This document shows, one piece after another, positions 1-8,766 of a DNA stretch of 64,000 nucleotides; position 1 is the first letter of the stretch, and each line of letters starts with the position of its first letter. A program made the position numbers and the translations under genes. The notes under the pieces were generated by a model. That model had not been told where the DNA came from and ran no database searches. It saw nothing but the letters and a program-made list of their open reading frames with translations. The stretch is from Pyrococcus sp. NA2 (GTDB lineage: Archaea; Methanobacteriota_B; Thermococci; Thermococcales; Thermococcaceae): NCBI RefSeq assembly GCF_000211475.1, contig NC_015474.1:1054001-1118000 (forward strand), in the 5' to 3' direction.

Positions 1-698
1 TGTACTATTCCAAACTTCACTATCTTTTCGTACTCATCTAAAACCTTGCCAAGTATCTCTCCGGCCTCTTCCTTGGTAAGATCGGTATCTTTCAAATCTG
101 CTAACTCAACACCGCTTATGTACTCCATAACTATGGCATGCCTGTTCCATGCTATTGGCTTTGGAACCTTTGCAAATGGGCTAAGTAAGACCAATGCTTC
201 ATGTTCCTTCTTTGCTATTAGCCTAGAGACGTAGAGCCAGCTCTTGTGGTGCTTGTCTGCAAAGACGTCACTATGGTATCCAGCCTTCCTGGCACTCGTT
301 CTCTCTCCTATCCTGTTGAACTTTATAGCAACTTTTTCTCCTGAAGGTGTTATTGCAACATAAACATCTGCGTCCTTTCCAACTCCGATCTGCGTCGTGC
401 TTATGGCCTCGATTATTCCCTTCTTCGCGAAGGCTCTAATGGCCAATGCATCATATCCATGTATCGTTAGCTGATAACCGATGTACCCCATATCGCTCCT
501 TCTAACTACTAAGCTTAGGTTGTCCAACTTTCCTAACCTATAGCTCGCGCTCTCAACGTCCATTCTCGCGAACTTTGCAATTTCCTCGAGGGGGACCCAT
601 CTGTAATACCTCATCTTCAGCTCTACCGCTCTTAAGAGTCTGAAGTCAATATCCTTTAACCTTGGATACGCTTCAAGGGCAAGTAACTTGCTCACCAC
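1..698 (-). CDS. rio2: RIO2-family serine/threonine protein kinase (partial)
   Basis: This is the N-terminal part of an atypical RIO2 kinase, the family that acts in small-subunit ribosome maturation. It runs off the left edge of the window. The first ~85 residues form the winged-helix domain typical of RIO2. Kinase features follow: a flexible P-loop around 'GVGKDADVY', the ATP-binding lysine in 'KVAIKF', and a hinge 'AIVMEYISGVEL'. I translated it by hand from the complement. The start is a GTG (GTG GTG AGC) at 698 placed behind GGAGGTGG. The active-site loop with the catalytic Asp lies outside the window. The gene diverges from the DUF835 gene. Identification is firm from the domain order. 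Confidence 0.92.
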   Translation of the reverse strand, partial: MVSKLLALEAYPRLKDIDFRLLRAVELKMRYYRWVPLEEIAKFARMDVESASYRLGKLDNLSLVVRRSDMGYIGYQLTIHGYDALAIRAFAKKGIIEAISTTQIGVGKDADVYVAITPSGEKVAIKFNRIGERTSARKAGYHSDVFADKHHKSWLYVSRLIAKKEHEALVLLSPFAKVPKPIAWNRHAIVMEYISGVELADLKDTDLTKEEAGEILGKVLDEYEKIVKFGIV

Positions 699-768
699 TT
701 CCCAACCACCTCCTTAGCTTTCTCTAGGATAACGTTAAATATGTCAATGTCTAAACATTACTATTGGT

Positions 769-1836
769 ATGTCGCCAGTTAGTTTGGAAATTGCAATGTT
801 GGTGACTGCCTTCATAAAGCTCCTAGCCGCAACATTCTTACTTAGGGTATATTTTAAAACCAATAGGAGGTCATCCCTCATCTTTGGTTTGGCCTTAATA
901 TTCTATGCCATTAACACTGTCTCAGATTTCTTCGGAAATTACATGGTTAATCAGTTATCCTTGGCAATAGCCTCTGCAATGTTCTTTGCGGCCATGTACT
1001 CGTTGGGAGTTGAGGAAGCAACATTGTCATCTTCAAAGATGTTCCAGCTGAGCGTTTCAATAACCCCAATAATCATTACCCTTTACACATGGCTACTTAA
1101 AGAGCATACGGTGACCTTAGGAGAGTGGGGCATTATAAGTGTAAATTGGGGAATCTCAGGATTTTTTGCTGTCTTGGCGGGTGTAATAGGTCTGGATTTC
1201 AGAAAGATATTCGGCAATAAGGCGCTATGGCTTTCGTTCTCCTTGATTGCAATAGGGGGACATGAGATGGATTATCCATTCCTAAGACCTGTGGCCTGGT
1301 TTGCTCCAATAGGCTTTCTCATGGCGGCATTGTTCGTTTTGGCATTGCTTTATGGGATTCTTCAGGTCTTTGGAAGTGAAGTTTACTTCAAAAAGAGAAT
1401 AGTCGAAAGGCCAACTCAACTCCAATTAAATCCTGGAAGTACCATACTCACCATGGATGGGTTCAAAAAGATAATGCCTGCTCTGGAGAATTTCCCGGTT
1501 TTGGCCTTTATTAGGAATTTGAAACCCTACAAAGACTGGTACGTGTACTTTGTAACGAGAACTAAAGGGGTTGAAAATGCCATAGATCCAACTAACTTAC
1601 CAAAGATACTTGAGTTATCCAAAAAATATTTTCAAAATGTTGAGAATGGGATAGTCGTTATAGACTGTCCAGAGTACCTTTCCATATACAATGGCTTTGA
1701 GAACACCGTAAAATACCTCGCCATGTTAAAGGATTATGCAATAATAAACGACGGAACATTGGTCATAGTAACGAGCAAGGATGCCTGGGATGCCAAGCAA
1801 TGGTCAATATTGACGAATCTTCTCTCTAGCCAGTAG
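769..1836 (+). CDS. DUF835 membrane protein
   Basis: Residues 1-215 contain about seven hydrophobic segments, so this half is an integral membrane domain. The remaining ~140 residues form a soluble DUF835-like domain ('MDGFKKIMPALENFPVLAFIRNL' region through 'IIND..LVIVTSKDAW'). DUF835 proteins are common in Thermococcales and their function is unknown; the fold is thought to resemble RecA/KaiC-type regulatory domains. A TATA-like element (about 736-744) sits ~25 bases before the ATG and no SD is visible, so the mRNA is probably leaderless. The 3' end overlaps the convergent kinase-like gene by 33 bases. A sensory or regulatory role is only a guess. Confidence 0.85.
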   Translation: MSPVSLEIAMLVTAFIKLLAATFLLRVYFKTNRRSSLIFGLALIFYAINTVSDFFGNYMVNQLSLAIASAMFFAAMYSLGVEEATLSSSKMFQLSVSITPIIITLYTWLLKEHTVTLGEWGIISVNWGISGFFAVLAGVIGLDFRKIFGNKALWLSFSLIAIGGHEMDYPFLRPVAWFAPIGFLMAALFVLALLYGILQVFGSEVYFKKRIVERPTQLQLNPGSTILTMDGFKKIMPALENFPVLAFIRNLKPYKDWYVYFVTRTKGVENAIDPTNLPKILELSKKYFQNVENGIVVIDCPEYLSIYNGFENTVKYLAMLKDYAIINDGTLVIVTSKDAWDAKQWSILTNLLSSQ

Positions 1837-2385
1837 TTCCTTCACTTCCCTTTTTAGATCCTCAATACTGCCTTCGTTTAGGATAACATAATCGGCGATA
1901 TCCTTTATTTTCCTAGTCTTGTAGAGATTTTCTTCCCACTCATCGAACTTTAAGAGATCTTCAAGGCTCTTTATCCCCCTGTCCTTGTCAGCTCCTCTCC
2001 TCCTCAATCTTTCAAATCTAATCTCTGGCCTGGCCTCGACATAGATTATAATTCCTCCCATCTCTTTGATGGCCCTTACCTCTTCCAGGGATCTAACTCC
2101 ATCTATTGCTATATTTTTGCACCTCCTTAATTTGTCAACGGCCAACCTTATCAGCACATCTTCCCCATATCTTTCTTTGAGCAATCTTCCGAGTTCTATG
2201 AGGTTCTCCCTCGTTGGCTCTCCCTTAAAATCAATTTCAGGAACCCAGGAGTAATCCTTTGTGTTTCCGGTTATTATATCAATTAGGGGTTCGCTACAGC
2301 TGATCCTACAGAATCCAAACTCCTCCAGGAACTTTGCCACTGTGGTTTTACCTGCAGCTATTTTCCCAGCGATACCTACTATCAT
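1804..2385 (-). CDS. UPF0200 / dephospho-CoA-kinase-like P-loop nucleotide kinase
   Basis: This is a P-loop kinase of the adenylate/dephospho-CoA kinase type, 193 residues. Walker A is 'GIAGKIAAGKTT' at the very N-terminus. A Walker-B-like strand 'IAIDGVRSLEEV' and a lid region rich in Arg ('RFERLRRRGADKDRG') follow. Archaeal UPF0200 proteins share this build; the true archaeal dephospho-CoA kinase is usually the unrelated GTP-dependent DUF359 enzyme, so the substrate here is uncertain. I place the start at the ATG that forms an ATGA overlap with the stop of the upstream gene. An in-frame ATG 15 bases upstream (2400) is possible. It is translationally coupled to the upstream gene and convergent with the DUF835 gene. 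Confidence 0.82.
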   Translation of the reverse strand: MIVGIAGKIAAGKTTVAKFLEEFGFCRISCSEPLIDIITGNTKDYSWVPEIDFKGEPTRENLIELGRLLKERYGEDVLIRLAVDKLRRCKNIAIDGVRSLEEVRAIKEMGGIIIYVEARPEIRFERLRRRGADKDRGIKSLEDLLKFDEWEENLYKTRKIKDIADYVILNEGSIEDLKREVKELLAREKIRQY

Positions 2386-3179
2386 CTCTTCCATCCCCAT
2401 CTTATTATTCTAGCTCCATCCGTTGCCTCCATAAGGCCCTCACCTACTAGCTCAATGACGTACTCGATTAGATCTAACTTATTGAATATTGTTGGTCTTG
2501 ACTCGCCGAAGAGGTATTTCGTCTCGAAATAGCCTATTCTCAGGAATCTCATTGGATTTATCATCACAACCTCATCGGCCTTTGCAGGGAATTTGAACTC
2601 CGAAATCACGATGTCTACATTGTTCTCAAGGGCCAACTCTTTTAAAAATTCTTGATTTGGAAAGAAAAGCTCTCTCAAGGGCCTATCAAGAGGAATATAA
2701 TCAAGCTTTGGAAAAGAGTATCTTATGCCATAATTTAGTCCTCTAAGTCCAAAACTCCTTGTAAATCCGAGAAGGGCTTGTGCATTGAACGTTAAGAATA
2801 CGAGGGCTGTGGAATTTGTGCTTATCTTAGGCCATTTCCTTGGAGGGAACTTCATCTCGGCCCTTATTATTGGGATCAAGAAGTTTAGGCCATGCTCTTC
2901 TGCAAACTCGAGGCTTTTCTCAAGTTGACTTCTTTTCAATAGCAAGTCGAGGGTTGTGTATACGCTTACGAGATCTGCTTCTATAGTTTCTCTCAGCTTT
3001 CCAATAACTAAGCTACTTCCTATGATTACGCTCTTGTCGGCTCTATCGTGGGCTATTATGAAGACCTTTCCCTCGTCGCATCTAACCTCATCTACCTCAA
3101 AGGGGGTTAATGGTAATCCATGTTCTTTCCTAATTTTGACGACGAGCTCTTTAACCTCCTCAACACTAGGGCACGGCAT
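2382..3179 (-). CDS. conserved hypothetical protein with KH-like N-terminal segment
   Basis: A 265-residue soluble protein that I do not recognise with certainty. Residues ~35-70 contain 'FIIAHDRADKSVIIGSSLVIGKLRE', which resembles the GxxG-bearing motif of a KH-type RNA-binding domain and suggests nucleic-acid binding. The middle and C-terminal parts show no catalytic motif I can name. The start ATG at 3179 overlaps the end of the TauE/SafE gene by 14 bases. Its own stop forms an ATGA overlap with the P-loop kinase gene, so the three are probably one transcript. Product and pathway are unknown. Confidence 0.75.
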   Translation of the reverse strand: MPCPSVEEVKELVVKIRKEHGLPLTPFEVDEVRCDEGKVFIIAHDRADKSVIIGSSLVIGKLRETIEADLVSVYTTLDLLLKRSQLEKSLEFAEEHGLNFLIPIIRAEMKFPPRKWPKISTNSTALVFLTFNAQALLGFTRSFGLRGLNYGIRYSFPKLDYIPLDRPLRELFFPNQEFLKELALENNVDIVISEFKFPAKADEVVMINPMRFLRIGYFETKYLFGESRPTIFNKLDLIEYVIELVGEGLMEATDGARIIRWGWKR

Positions 3180-3915
3180 AACCCAGCCCCTTAAGTATCA
3201 TCCTTATCGCAAGTATGACCATTACAATGGCAAATCCCCTTCTGAGTGAACCTGCCTTTGTTCTTTTTGCTATTCTAGCCCCAATTTGTGCTCCTATTAT
3301 GAGACCTGGGACTAAGAGGGGTAACCACTGAAGTTCGACGTTCCCGAGGAGGTAATGTTTTATCGCACTACTCGTTGATGTGAAGATTATGGCAAAGCTT
3401 GATGTGGCTACGGCGTAGTGAATTGGAACACCGAGCCATGTAAGAAACGGAACGTTTATTATTCCACCGCCAACTCCAAGCAATCCACTGATTACTCCGG
3501 AAAAGAATCCGCCAACTGGAACTACCTTCTTATTTATTTCTGCCTTCTCCTTGCCCTCTCCCCTCTTCCTAATCATCCTATAGGCGACAAATATCAATGA
3601 GATCCCAAAGATGACCTTCAGTTTTCCTGGTGATATTATCGAGGTTAACCACGCTCCTATGTAAGCCCCAACGATGGCCGTGCTTGCAAGTAAAATCCCA
3701 ACATCGTAGTATATTCTCCTCTGCCTATGGTATGCGTAGGAGGAGCTTAAGGCCGTGAATATTATACTTGCGCTTGATGTTCCTATGGCGTGATGTATTT
3801 CGACGCCCATCATGTTCAATATTGGAACAAGTAGAAATCCCCCACCTAATCCAAACATCGCTGCCAGTGTTCCTGTTACTATACCGACTATGAAGGATTT
3901 GAGAAAGATTAGCAT
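3166..3915 (-). CDS. TauE/SafE family sulfite/anion exporter
   Basis: A 249-residue integral membrane protein of the TauE/SafE family, which moves sulfite, sulfonates or other small anions across the cytoplasmic membrane. It shows the family's internal duplication: a glycine-rich motif 'GTLAAMFGLGGGFLLVP' in the first half is repeated as 'GVISGLLGVGGGIINVP' in the second. About eight hydrophobic segments are visible. The ATG at 3915 follows a clear SD (AAGGAGGGATTCC). The gene is first in a three-gene overlapping set with the KH-like and P-loop kinase genes. The transported substrate cannot be read from sequence. Confidence 0.9.
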   Translation of the reverse strand: MLIFLKSFIVGIVTGTLAAMFGLGGGFLLVPILNMMGVEIHHAIGTSSASIIFTALSSSYAYHRQRRIYYDVGILLASTAIVGAYIGAWLTSIISPGKLKVIFGISLIFVAYRMIRKRGEGKEKAEINKKVVPVGGFFSGVISGLLGVGGGIINVPFLTWLGVPIHYAVATSSFAIIFTSTSSAIKHYLLGNVELQWLPLLVPGLIIGAQIGARIAKRTKAGSLRRGFAIVMVILAIRMILKGLGYAVP

Positions 3916-3926
3916 GGAATCCCTCC

Positions 3927-4919
3927 TTAGAGCTCGAAGGTTATTGCCTCTATAAGTCTTATCAACTTTTCAAGATCTTCAATGTGGAGCATCTCGACTT
4001 CGCTATGCAGATACCTTATGGGAACGCTAAGAGCTAGAACTTCAGATTTCTCTTGAAAAACTGAAGCATCAGTTCCTCCTCCAGTCACCCCAACTTGGAT
4101 CTCGATGTTGTTCCTGTTTGCTATGTCAAGAACCCTCTTAGCTAAGCCCCTGGAGTATATGGCCGAGTTGTCCACAGCTCTTATCACGGGTCCTTTTCCG
4201 AGGGCAACATCTCCAGTAAGTTCGTTGCAACAGGCGAAGGAATCTATCGCGAATGCATAGTCAGGGGAATACGTATTTGCTAGGAACTTCGCACCTTTTA
4301 ATCCTATCTCCTCCTGGACAGTGAAGGCAAAGATTACCTTCTTGTCAAGTTCATGATCTACCAAGGCCTTTATCGCCTCAATTAGGGCAACAACTCCAAA
4401 TCTATCATCCAAGCTCCTCGTGCTCACGTATCTTCCATTTAGAACTGAGAAATGCTTCTTGAACACTGCAAAGTCTAGTGGCTTGACTAGTTCCAAGGCT
4501 TCTTCCTTACTTTCGGCTCCTATGTCTATAACGAGGTCATACCAGGGAACAACATCTCTTGACCCCCTTAAATTCAGGTGGGGTGGTATGGCTCCAATCA
4601 CCCCATCAACTTTTCCGTTCTCGGTTATGACGTCAACGTGCCTACCATAAAGTAACCTATCATCTATTCCACCTATCTTTCTGAACCTAAGCTTTCCATC
4701 CTCTCTGATTCCAGTTATGAGCAGGCCTATCTCATCCATATGAGCCATGAAGAGAATCTCCTTATCGCCATCACCAAGTTCAACTATCAAGTTTCCGATC
4801 CTGTCAATCTTGTAGTCTGCAAACTCTTTTATCTCTTCTATGATCTTTCCTCTTATCCTTTCTTCATAACCAGATATTCCAGGGATGCTTGTGAACTCCC
4901 TAAGCATCTCCACCAACAT
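3927..4919 (-). CDS. M42 family (TET-type) aminopeptidase
   Basis: A cytosolic cocatalytic metallo-aminopeptidase of the M42 family, 330 residues, the usual TET length. These form dodecameric tetrahedra that trim peptides released by proteasome-type proteases. Metal and catalytic residues are visible: H60 and D62 in 'MAHMDE', D171/D172 in 'SLDDR', the general-base pair E203/E204 in 'QEEIG', D226 in 'AIDS', and a late His in 'RYLHSEVE'. The ATG at 4919 follows GGGGGGT at normal distance. It lies 12 bases downstream of the 2-hydroxyacid dehydrogenase gene on the same strand. Pyrococcus has several TET paralogues with different specificities; I cannot assign which this is. Confidence 0.93.
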   Translation of the reverse strand: MLVEMLREFTSIPGISGYEERIRGKIIEEIKEFADYKIDRIGNLIVELGDGDKEILFMAHMDEIGLLITGIREDGKLRFRKIGGIDDRLLYGRHVDVITENGKVDGVIGAIPPHLNLRGSRDVVPWYDLVIDIGAESKEEALELVKPLDFAVFKKHFSVLNGRYVSTRSLDDRFGVVALIEAIKALVDHELDKKVIFAFTVQEEIGLKGAKFLANTYSPDYAFAIDSFACCNELTGDVALGKGPVIRAVDNSAIYSRGLAKRVLDIANRNNIEIQVGVTGGGTDASVFQEKSEVLALSVPIRYLHSEVEMLHIEDLEKLIRLIEAITFEL

Positions 4920-4931
4920 CTCAATACCCCC

Positions 4932-5933
4932 CTAGAGCATCTTAACGGAGGTTATGGGCCTTACCTTTAGCACTTCTTTATTAACTAGATCCTCCGGAAT
5001 TTCTCCCCTTAGAACCTTTAATAGGTTTTCTACAGCTCTAAATCCCATGTCCTCAAGAACTTCATTTGCCAAACCTGCGTAATGTGGTGTCAAAACAGTC
5101 TCCCATTCAAACCTGAAGAGCTCATGTTCCTTAACTGGCTCATTCTCGAATACATCGGTGGCGAATCCCTTTAGAATGCCCTCTTTGATTGCCTTAACAA
5201 GAGCTTTCTCATCTATTAGAGCTCCCCTTCCAATGTTCACGAGGTACTTTCCTTTGAGCTTTCTGATCCTTTCCTCGTCTATTATATGGTAGGTCTCCTT
5301 TGTTAAAGGAAGGGCCAACACCACTATATCGACGCTCTCTAGCAACTCATCGAGATCCAGGTAAGTTGCTCCAACTTCCCTCTCGATGTCCTTCTTCCTG
5401 GTTCTGGACCAGTAGTAGACTTTAGCTCCAAAAACAGGTAATCTTCTCGCTATGGCTTTTCCTATTGCTCCCATCCCAACTATGCCAACCTTCTTTCCGT
5501 AAAGCGTCTCCACGCTCTTGAAACTCTTCCAGACTTGGGTATGACTCTCCCACTTTCCTTCCCTTATGAACCTATCCGCGTAGTGAATCTTTCTCATTAG
5601 GTTTATCAACAAACCCAATGCAAATTCTGCAACTGCCTCGCTTAGCAATCCAGATACTTTCGTGACGTATACTCCCCTCCTAGTTGCCTCCTCAACGTCA
5701 ACGTGATCATAGCCAGCGGATTGACAGCTTATCACTTTAAGCCTCCTCGCTTCCTCAAGAACTTCCCTGGTTATCCTGGTAACAGGAGCTATTATTATTC
5801 CGTCCAGATCTCTGATGACTTCCTTGAGCTCCTCTTCATTTGGGTAGGGGATTAGGACAACTTGAACGTGTTTTTTGAGCTCGTTTAGGGGGCCACTCTT
5901 CATCTTGAAGAACACTCCGACCTTTGGCTTCAT
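4932..5933 (-). CDS. D-isomer-specific 2-hydroxyacid dehydrogenase
   Basis: An NAD(P)-dependent reductase of 2-oxoacids, 333 residues. The Rossmann motif 'GIVGMGAIG' is at 150-158. The family's catalytic triad is present as R236 in 'NIGRGALID', E265 in 'VFENEP' and H284 in 'LTPHYAG'. It is a paralogue of the glyoxylate reductase at the other end of the window (62402-63406) but lacks that protein's characteristic C-terminal '[14 protein letters not shown]' tail. Substrate is unassigned; glyoxylate, hydroxypyruvate or phosphohydroxypyruvate are the options in the family. The start follows AAAGGTGATTCA, a good SD. Divergent from moaB. Confidence 0.9.
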   Translation of the reverse strand: MKPKVGVFFKMKSGPLNELKKHVQVVLIPYPNEEELKEVIRDLDGIIIAPVTRITREVLEEARRLKVISCQSAGYDHVDVEEATRRGVYVTKVSGLLSEAVAEFALGLLINLMRKIHYADRFIREGKWESHTQVWKSFKSVETLYGKKVGIVGMGAIGKAIARRLPVFGAKVYYWSRTRKKDIEREVGATYLDLDELLESVDIVVLALPLTKETYHIIDEERIRKLKGKYLVNIGRGALIDEKALVKAIKEGILKGFATDVFENEPVKEHELFRFEWETVLTPHYAGLANEVLEDMGFRAVENLLKVLRGEIPEDLVNKEVLKVRPITSVKML

Positions 5934-6003
5934 TGAATCACCTTTAGATTTTCATCGAAAAGAGATATAAGAAAGTTGTCCCACTTCTCTTCTCGGTGGT
6001 GGT

Positions 6004-6513
6004 ATGGGAGTTGAAGAGCATAAGAGGGAAGCTCCAAAGACCTTCAAGTTCGGCGTTATAACTGTGAGCGATAAGGGAAGTAGAGGGGAGAGAAAGGATG
6101 AGGCAGGCCCCTTGATAATTGAGGAACTTTCGAAGCTCGGAGAACAAGTTTACTACAAGATCGTTCCCGATGATAAGATTGAGATACTGCTTGCCCTCTT
6201 TGAGGCGATTTCCAAAGGGGCTGAGGTTGTCATAACAACTGGTGGGACTGGAATAACTTCAAGGGATGTGACGATTGAGAGCGTTAAACCATTATTTGAT
6301 AAGGAGCTTGGCTTTGGCGAGATTTTCAGGGTTAAGAGTTATGAAGAGGTTGGCCATGCCGCGATCCTAACTAGAGCAACTGCTGGAATTATAAGGGGAA
6401 AGAATAGGGTTGTTGCGGTTTTCCTGCTTCCTGGAAGCGTCAATGCGGTGAGGACTGGACTGGAGATAATAAAGAGTGAGGTCTTCCATGTCCTCAAACA
6501 TGCCAGGGAATAA
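6004..6513 (+). CDS. moaB: molybdenum cofactor biosynthesis protein MoaB/MogA family
   Basis: A 169-residue MPT-binding protein of the MoaB/Mog family, which adenylylates molybdopterin before metal insertion; Pyrococcus uses a tungsten cofactor in its aldehyde oxidoreductases. The family signatures are clear: 'ITVSDKGSRGERKDEAG' near residue 20 and 'VVITTGGTGITSRDVT' near residue 80, followed by 'LLPGSVNAVRTGLE'. The ATG at 6004 follows GGTGGTGGT, and a TATA element (AGAGATATAAG) lies ~40 bases upstream. It stands alone, divergent from the dehydrogenase gene. Confidence 0.95.
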   Translation: MGVEEHKREAPKTFKFGVITVSDKGSRGERKDEAGPLIIEELSKLGEQVYYKIVPDDKIEILLALFEAISKGAEVVITTGGTGITSRDVTIESVKPLFDKELGFGEIFRVKSYEEVGHAAILTRATAGIIRGKNRVVAVFLLPGSVNAVRTGLEIIKSEVFHVLKHARE

Positions 6514-6515
6514 TC

Positions 6516-6539
6516 TTTATATTAATTAGGCCGACCTAA
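6516..6539 (+). promoter_or_regulatory. TATA box plus DtxR-like operator upstream of metal-receptor gene
   Basis: A TATA element (TTTATATTA, about 6516-6524) is followed at 6526-6539 by the near-palindrome TTAGG-CCGA-CCTAA. This resembles the TTAGGT...CCTAA half-sites bound by DtxR/IdeR-type metal-responsive repressors. It lies between the TATA box and the expected transcription start, where a bound repressor would block initiation. The link to the downstream metal-binding protein is inference. Confidence 0.55.
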
Positions 6540-6555
6540 CTCAAGGGTGATGGCA

Positions 6556-7530
6556 GTGAGAAAGATAATTGCACTAGTTATGACTTTGATTTTGTTTTCA
6601 CCAATCGTTAAAGCTCAGGAAAAGCCCCTAGTTGTCGTTAGTTTACCTTCAATAGCATCAATCATTCAGGAAGCACTTGGTGAGAGCGTTGAAGTAGTCT
6701 ACTTGGTTCCTCCAGGAGTTGAGCCCCACCAATATCAACTCTCCCCAGAACAGGTCTCCCTCCTTAGGAGGGCTGATGTAATAGTCACAACAGGTCACCT
6801 TCCCGCTGAACTCAAGATTGAAGAGCTTAAAAAGAGTGGGGAGATAAGGGGAGTTGTGCTTGGAATAAAGGACTATGAAAGCTTTGGCTTTAGATACCTG
6901 CCCGAGAGATGGTATGAAGGGAAGAGTAACCCCCATGGAATATGGCTCGATCCAAAGAATGCCCTTGCAATAGCAAAGGCCACAGAACAATCTCTCGTGC
7001 ATCTTTACCCGGAACTCAGTGAAGAGCTGAACGAGAGGATTAAGATATTTGAGACAAAGATAAGGGCAATTGAGATGGCCTATGCGGGTATTTTGAAAGG
7101 CAAGAAAGCCGTTGTTGAATTGCCTTCGCAGCAGTATGCTCTTGAATGGCTTGGAATAGAGGTAATTGAATCGATAAAGCCTGAGGCTGAGATACCAGCT
7201 AAGAGTGTTGACTCTTTAGCTTCAGTAGGGGCTGATCTAGTCGTTTATGATGAGGCAACGCCTGAAAACCTAAAGGACGCATCTAAAAAGCTCTCAGAGA
7301 GGCTAGGAATTCCAATCGCTAACGTAACAGTTCTTTGGGTTGGTAAGAATTATTCGCAGATTTTAGTTGAGAACGCAAGATCCATAGTTAAGGCGATGAG
7401 CAAAGGAAAGGTTACCGTCGTTAGGGAGAGTGGGGGAGGAGTCGTCAAATATTCTCTGGTTTCTCTAGTGGTGGGTGTTGTTGTTGGTATAGCAATTGGG
7501 GTTCTGATAAGGAAATGTCCTGTCCTCTAG
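6556..7530 (+). CDS. metal (Zn/Mn-type) ABC transporter substrate-binding protein, membrane anchored
   Basis: A 324-residue receptor of the ZnuA/TroA cluster. An N-terminal signal ('MRKIIALVMTLILFSPIVKA') precedes the mature domain. The metal ligands typical of the family are plausible at His in 'GVEPHQYQLSP', His in 'TTGHLPAEL' and His in 'NPHGIWLDP'. Unlike most bacterial relatives it ends in a single hydrophobic helix ('SLVSLVVGVVVGIAIGVLI') that would anchor it to the membrane. I chose the GTG at 6556 because it sits 4 bases after GGTGAT, the same spacing seen at other starts here; ATG 6550 is an alternative. No permease or ATPase gene is adjacent, so the partner subunits must be elsewhere. 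Confidence 0.85.
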   Translation: MRKIIALVMTLILFSPIVKAQEKPLVVVSLPSIASIIQEALGESVEVVYLVPPGVEPHQYQLSPEQVSLLRRADVIVTTGHLPAELKIEELKKSGEIRGVVLGIKDYESFGFRYLPERWYEGKSNPHGIWLDPKNALAIAKATEQSLVHLYPELSEELNERIKIFETKIRAIEMAYAGILKGKKAVVELPSQQYALEWLGIEVIESIKPEAEIPAKSVDSLASVGADLVVYDEATPENLKDASKKLSERLGIPIANVTVLWVGKNYSQILVENARSIVKAMSKGKVTVVRESGGGVVKYSLVSLVVGVVVGIAIGVLIRKCPVL

Positions 7531-7572
7531 GTTTTTTAAAGCTCTTCACTTACTAAACTGTGGGGCTGAGTT

Positions 7573-8766
7573 ATGGAGATAGGTGTCGTTGGAAAGCCAA
7601 ACGTTGGTAAATCAACATTCTTCTCAGCAGCAACTCTCGTTGATGTCGAGATAGCCAATTATCCATTCACAACAATAGATGCTAACGTTGGAGTCACTTA
7701 CGTTATAACCGAGCATCCATGCAAGGAACTCGGTTGCAGGCCGAATCCACAGAACTATGAGTACAGAGATGGTCTCGCTCTAATACCTGTGAAAATGATA
7801 GATGTTGCTGGACTTGTCCCTGGGGCTCACGAAGGAAGAGGTTTGGGGAACAAGTTCCTCGACAATCTAAGAATGGCCTCAGTCCTTATTCACGTGGTGG
7901 ATGCAACGGGGAAGACCAATGAAGAGGGGCAACCAACCGATTTTCATGATCCAGTTGAGGACATAGAGTTTCTCGAGAAGGAAATAGACTACTGGATATT
8001 TGGAATTTTAAGCAAAGGATGGGAAAAGTTTGCAAAGAGAATAAAACTCCAGAAGATTAAACTTGAGAGTGCAATAGCTGAGCATCTCAGCGGAATAGGG
8101 GTCACCGAGGATGACGTTTGGAAAGCCATGCACTCACTTAACCTCCCGGATGATCCAACGAAGTGGTCCCAGGAAGACCTTTTGGCCTTCTCCTCCGAGA
8201 TAAGGAAGATAAATAAGCCCATGATAATAGCGGCAAACAAGGCTGATGCTGCCAGTGATGAGCAGATAGAAAGGCTGAAGAAGGAGGGAGAAAAGAGGGG
8301 GTACATTGTGATCCCAACTAGTGCGGCAGCTGAATTAACACTTAGAAAGGCCGCGAAGGCTGGTTTCATAGATTACATTCCTGGAGCTAGCGACTTCAAA
8401 ATATTAAAGGATATGAACGAGAGGCAGAAGAAGGCTCTATTGATGATAAAGGAGAAAGTCCTTGATAGATTTGGCTCAACTGGGGTTCAGGAAGTAATAA
8501 ACAGGGCAGTTTTTGACCTGCTCAAGTTAATACCCGTCTATCCAGTTCAAGATGAAAACAAGCTTACGGATCAGTTCGGCAACATTTTGCCTCATGTTTT
8601 CTTAATGAAAGAAGGTTCAACCCCCAGCGATTTGGCCTACAAGGTTCATACGGATCTTGGAGAAGGCTTCCTCTACGCAATAAACGCTAGAACTAAAAGG
8701 AGAATTGGCGAGGATTACACTCTGCAGTTCAACGACATAATAAAGATAGTTGCCGTGACGAGGTGA
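7573..8766 (+). CDS. ychF: Obg/YchF family redox-regulated NTPase
   Basis: A 397-residue translation-associated P-loop NTPase of the OLA1/YchF group, which binds ribosomes and often prefers ATP. The G1 motif 'GKPNVGKST' is at 7-15, the G3 'DVAGLVPGAHEGRGLG' near residue 78, and the NKxD-position motif 'AANKADA' near residue 220. The C-terminus carries a TGS domain ('DQFGNILPHVFLMKEGST..DLAYKVHTDLGEGF'). Length and domain order match archaeal YchF. It ends one base before the convergent pfdA gene. Confidence 0.95.
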   Translation: MEIGVVGKPNVGKSTFFSAATLVDVEIANYPFTTIDANVGVTYVITEHPCKELGCRPNPQNYEYRDGLALIPVKMIDVAGLVPGAHEGRGLGNKFLDNLRMASVLIHVVDATGKTNEEGQPTDFHDPVEDIEFLEKEIDYWIFGILSKGWEKFAKRIKLQKIKLESAIAEHLSGIGVTEDDVWKAMHSLNLPDDPTKWSQEDLLAFSSEIRKINKPMIIAANKADAASDEQIERLKKEGEKRGYIVIPTSAAAELTLRKAAKAGFIDYIPGASDFKILKDMNERQKKALLMIKEKVLDRFGSTGVQEVINRAVFDLLKLIPVYPVQDENKLTDQFGNILPHVFLMKEGSTPSDLAYKVHTDLGEGFLYAINARTKRRIGEDYTLQFNDIIKIVAVTR

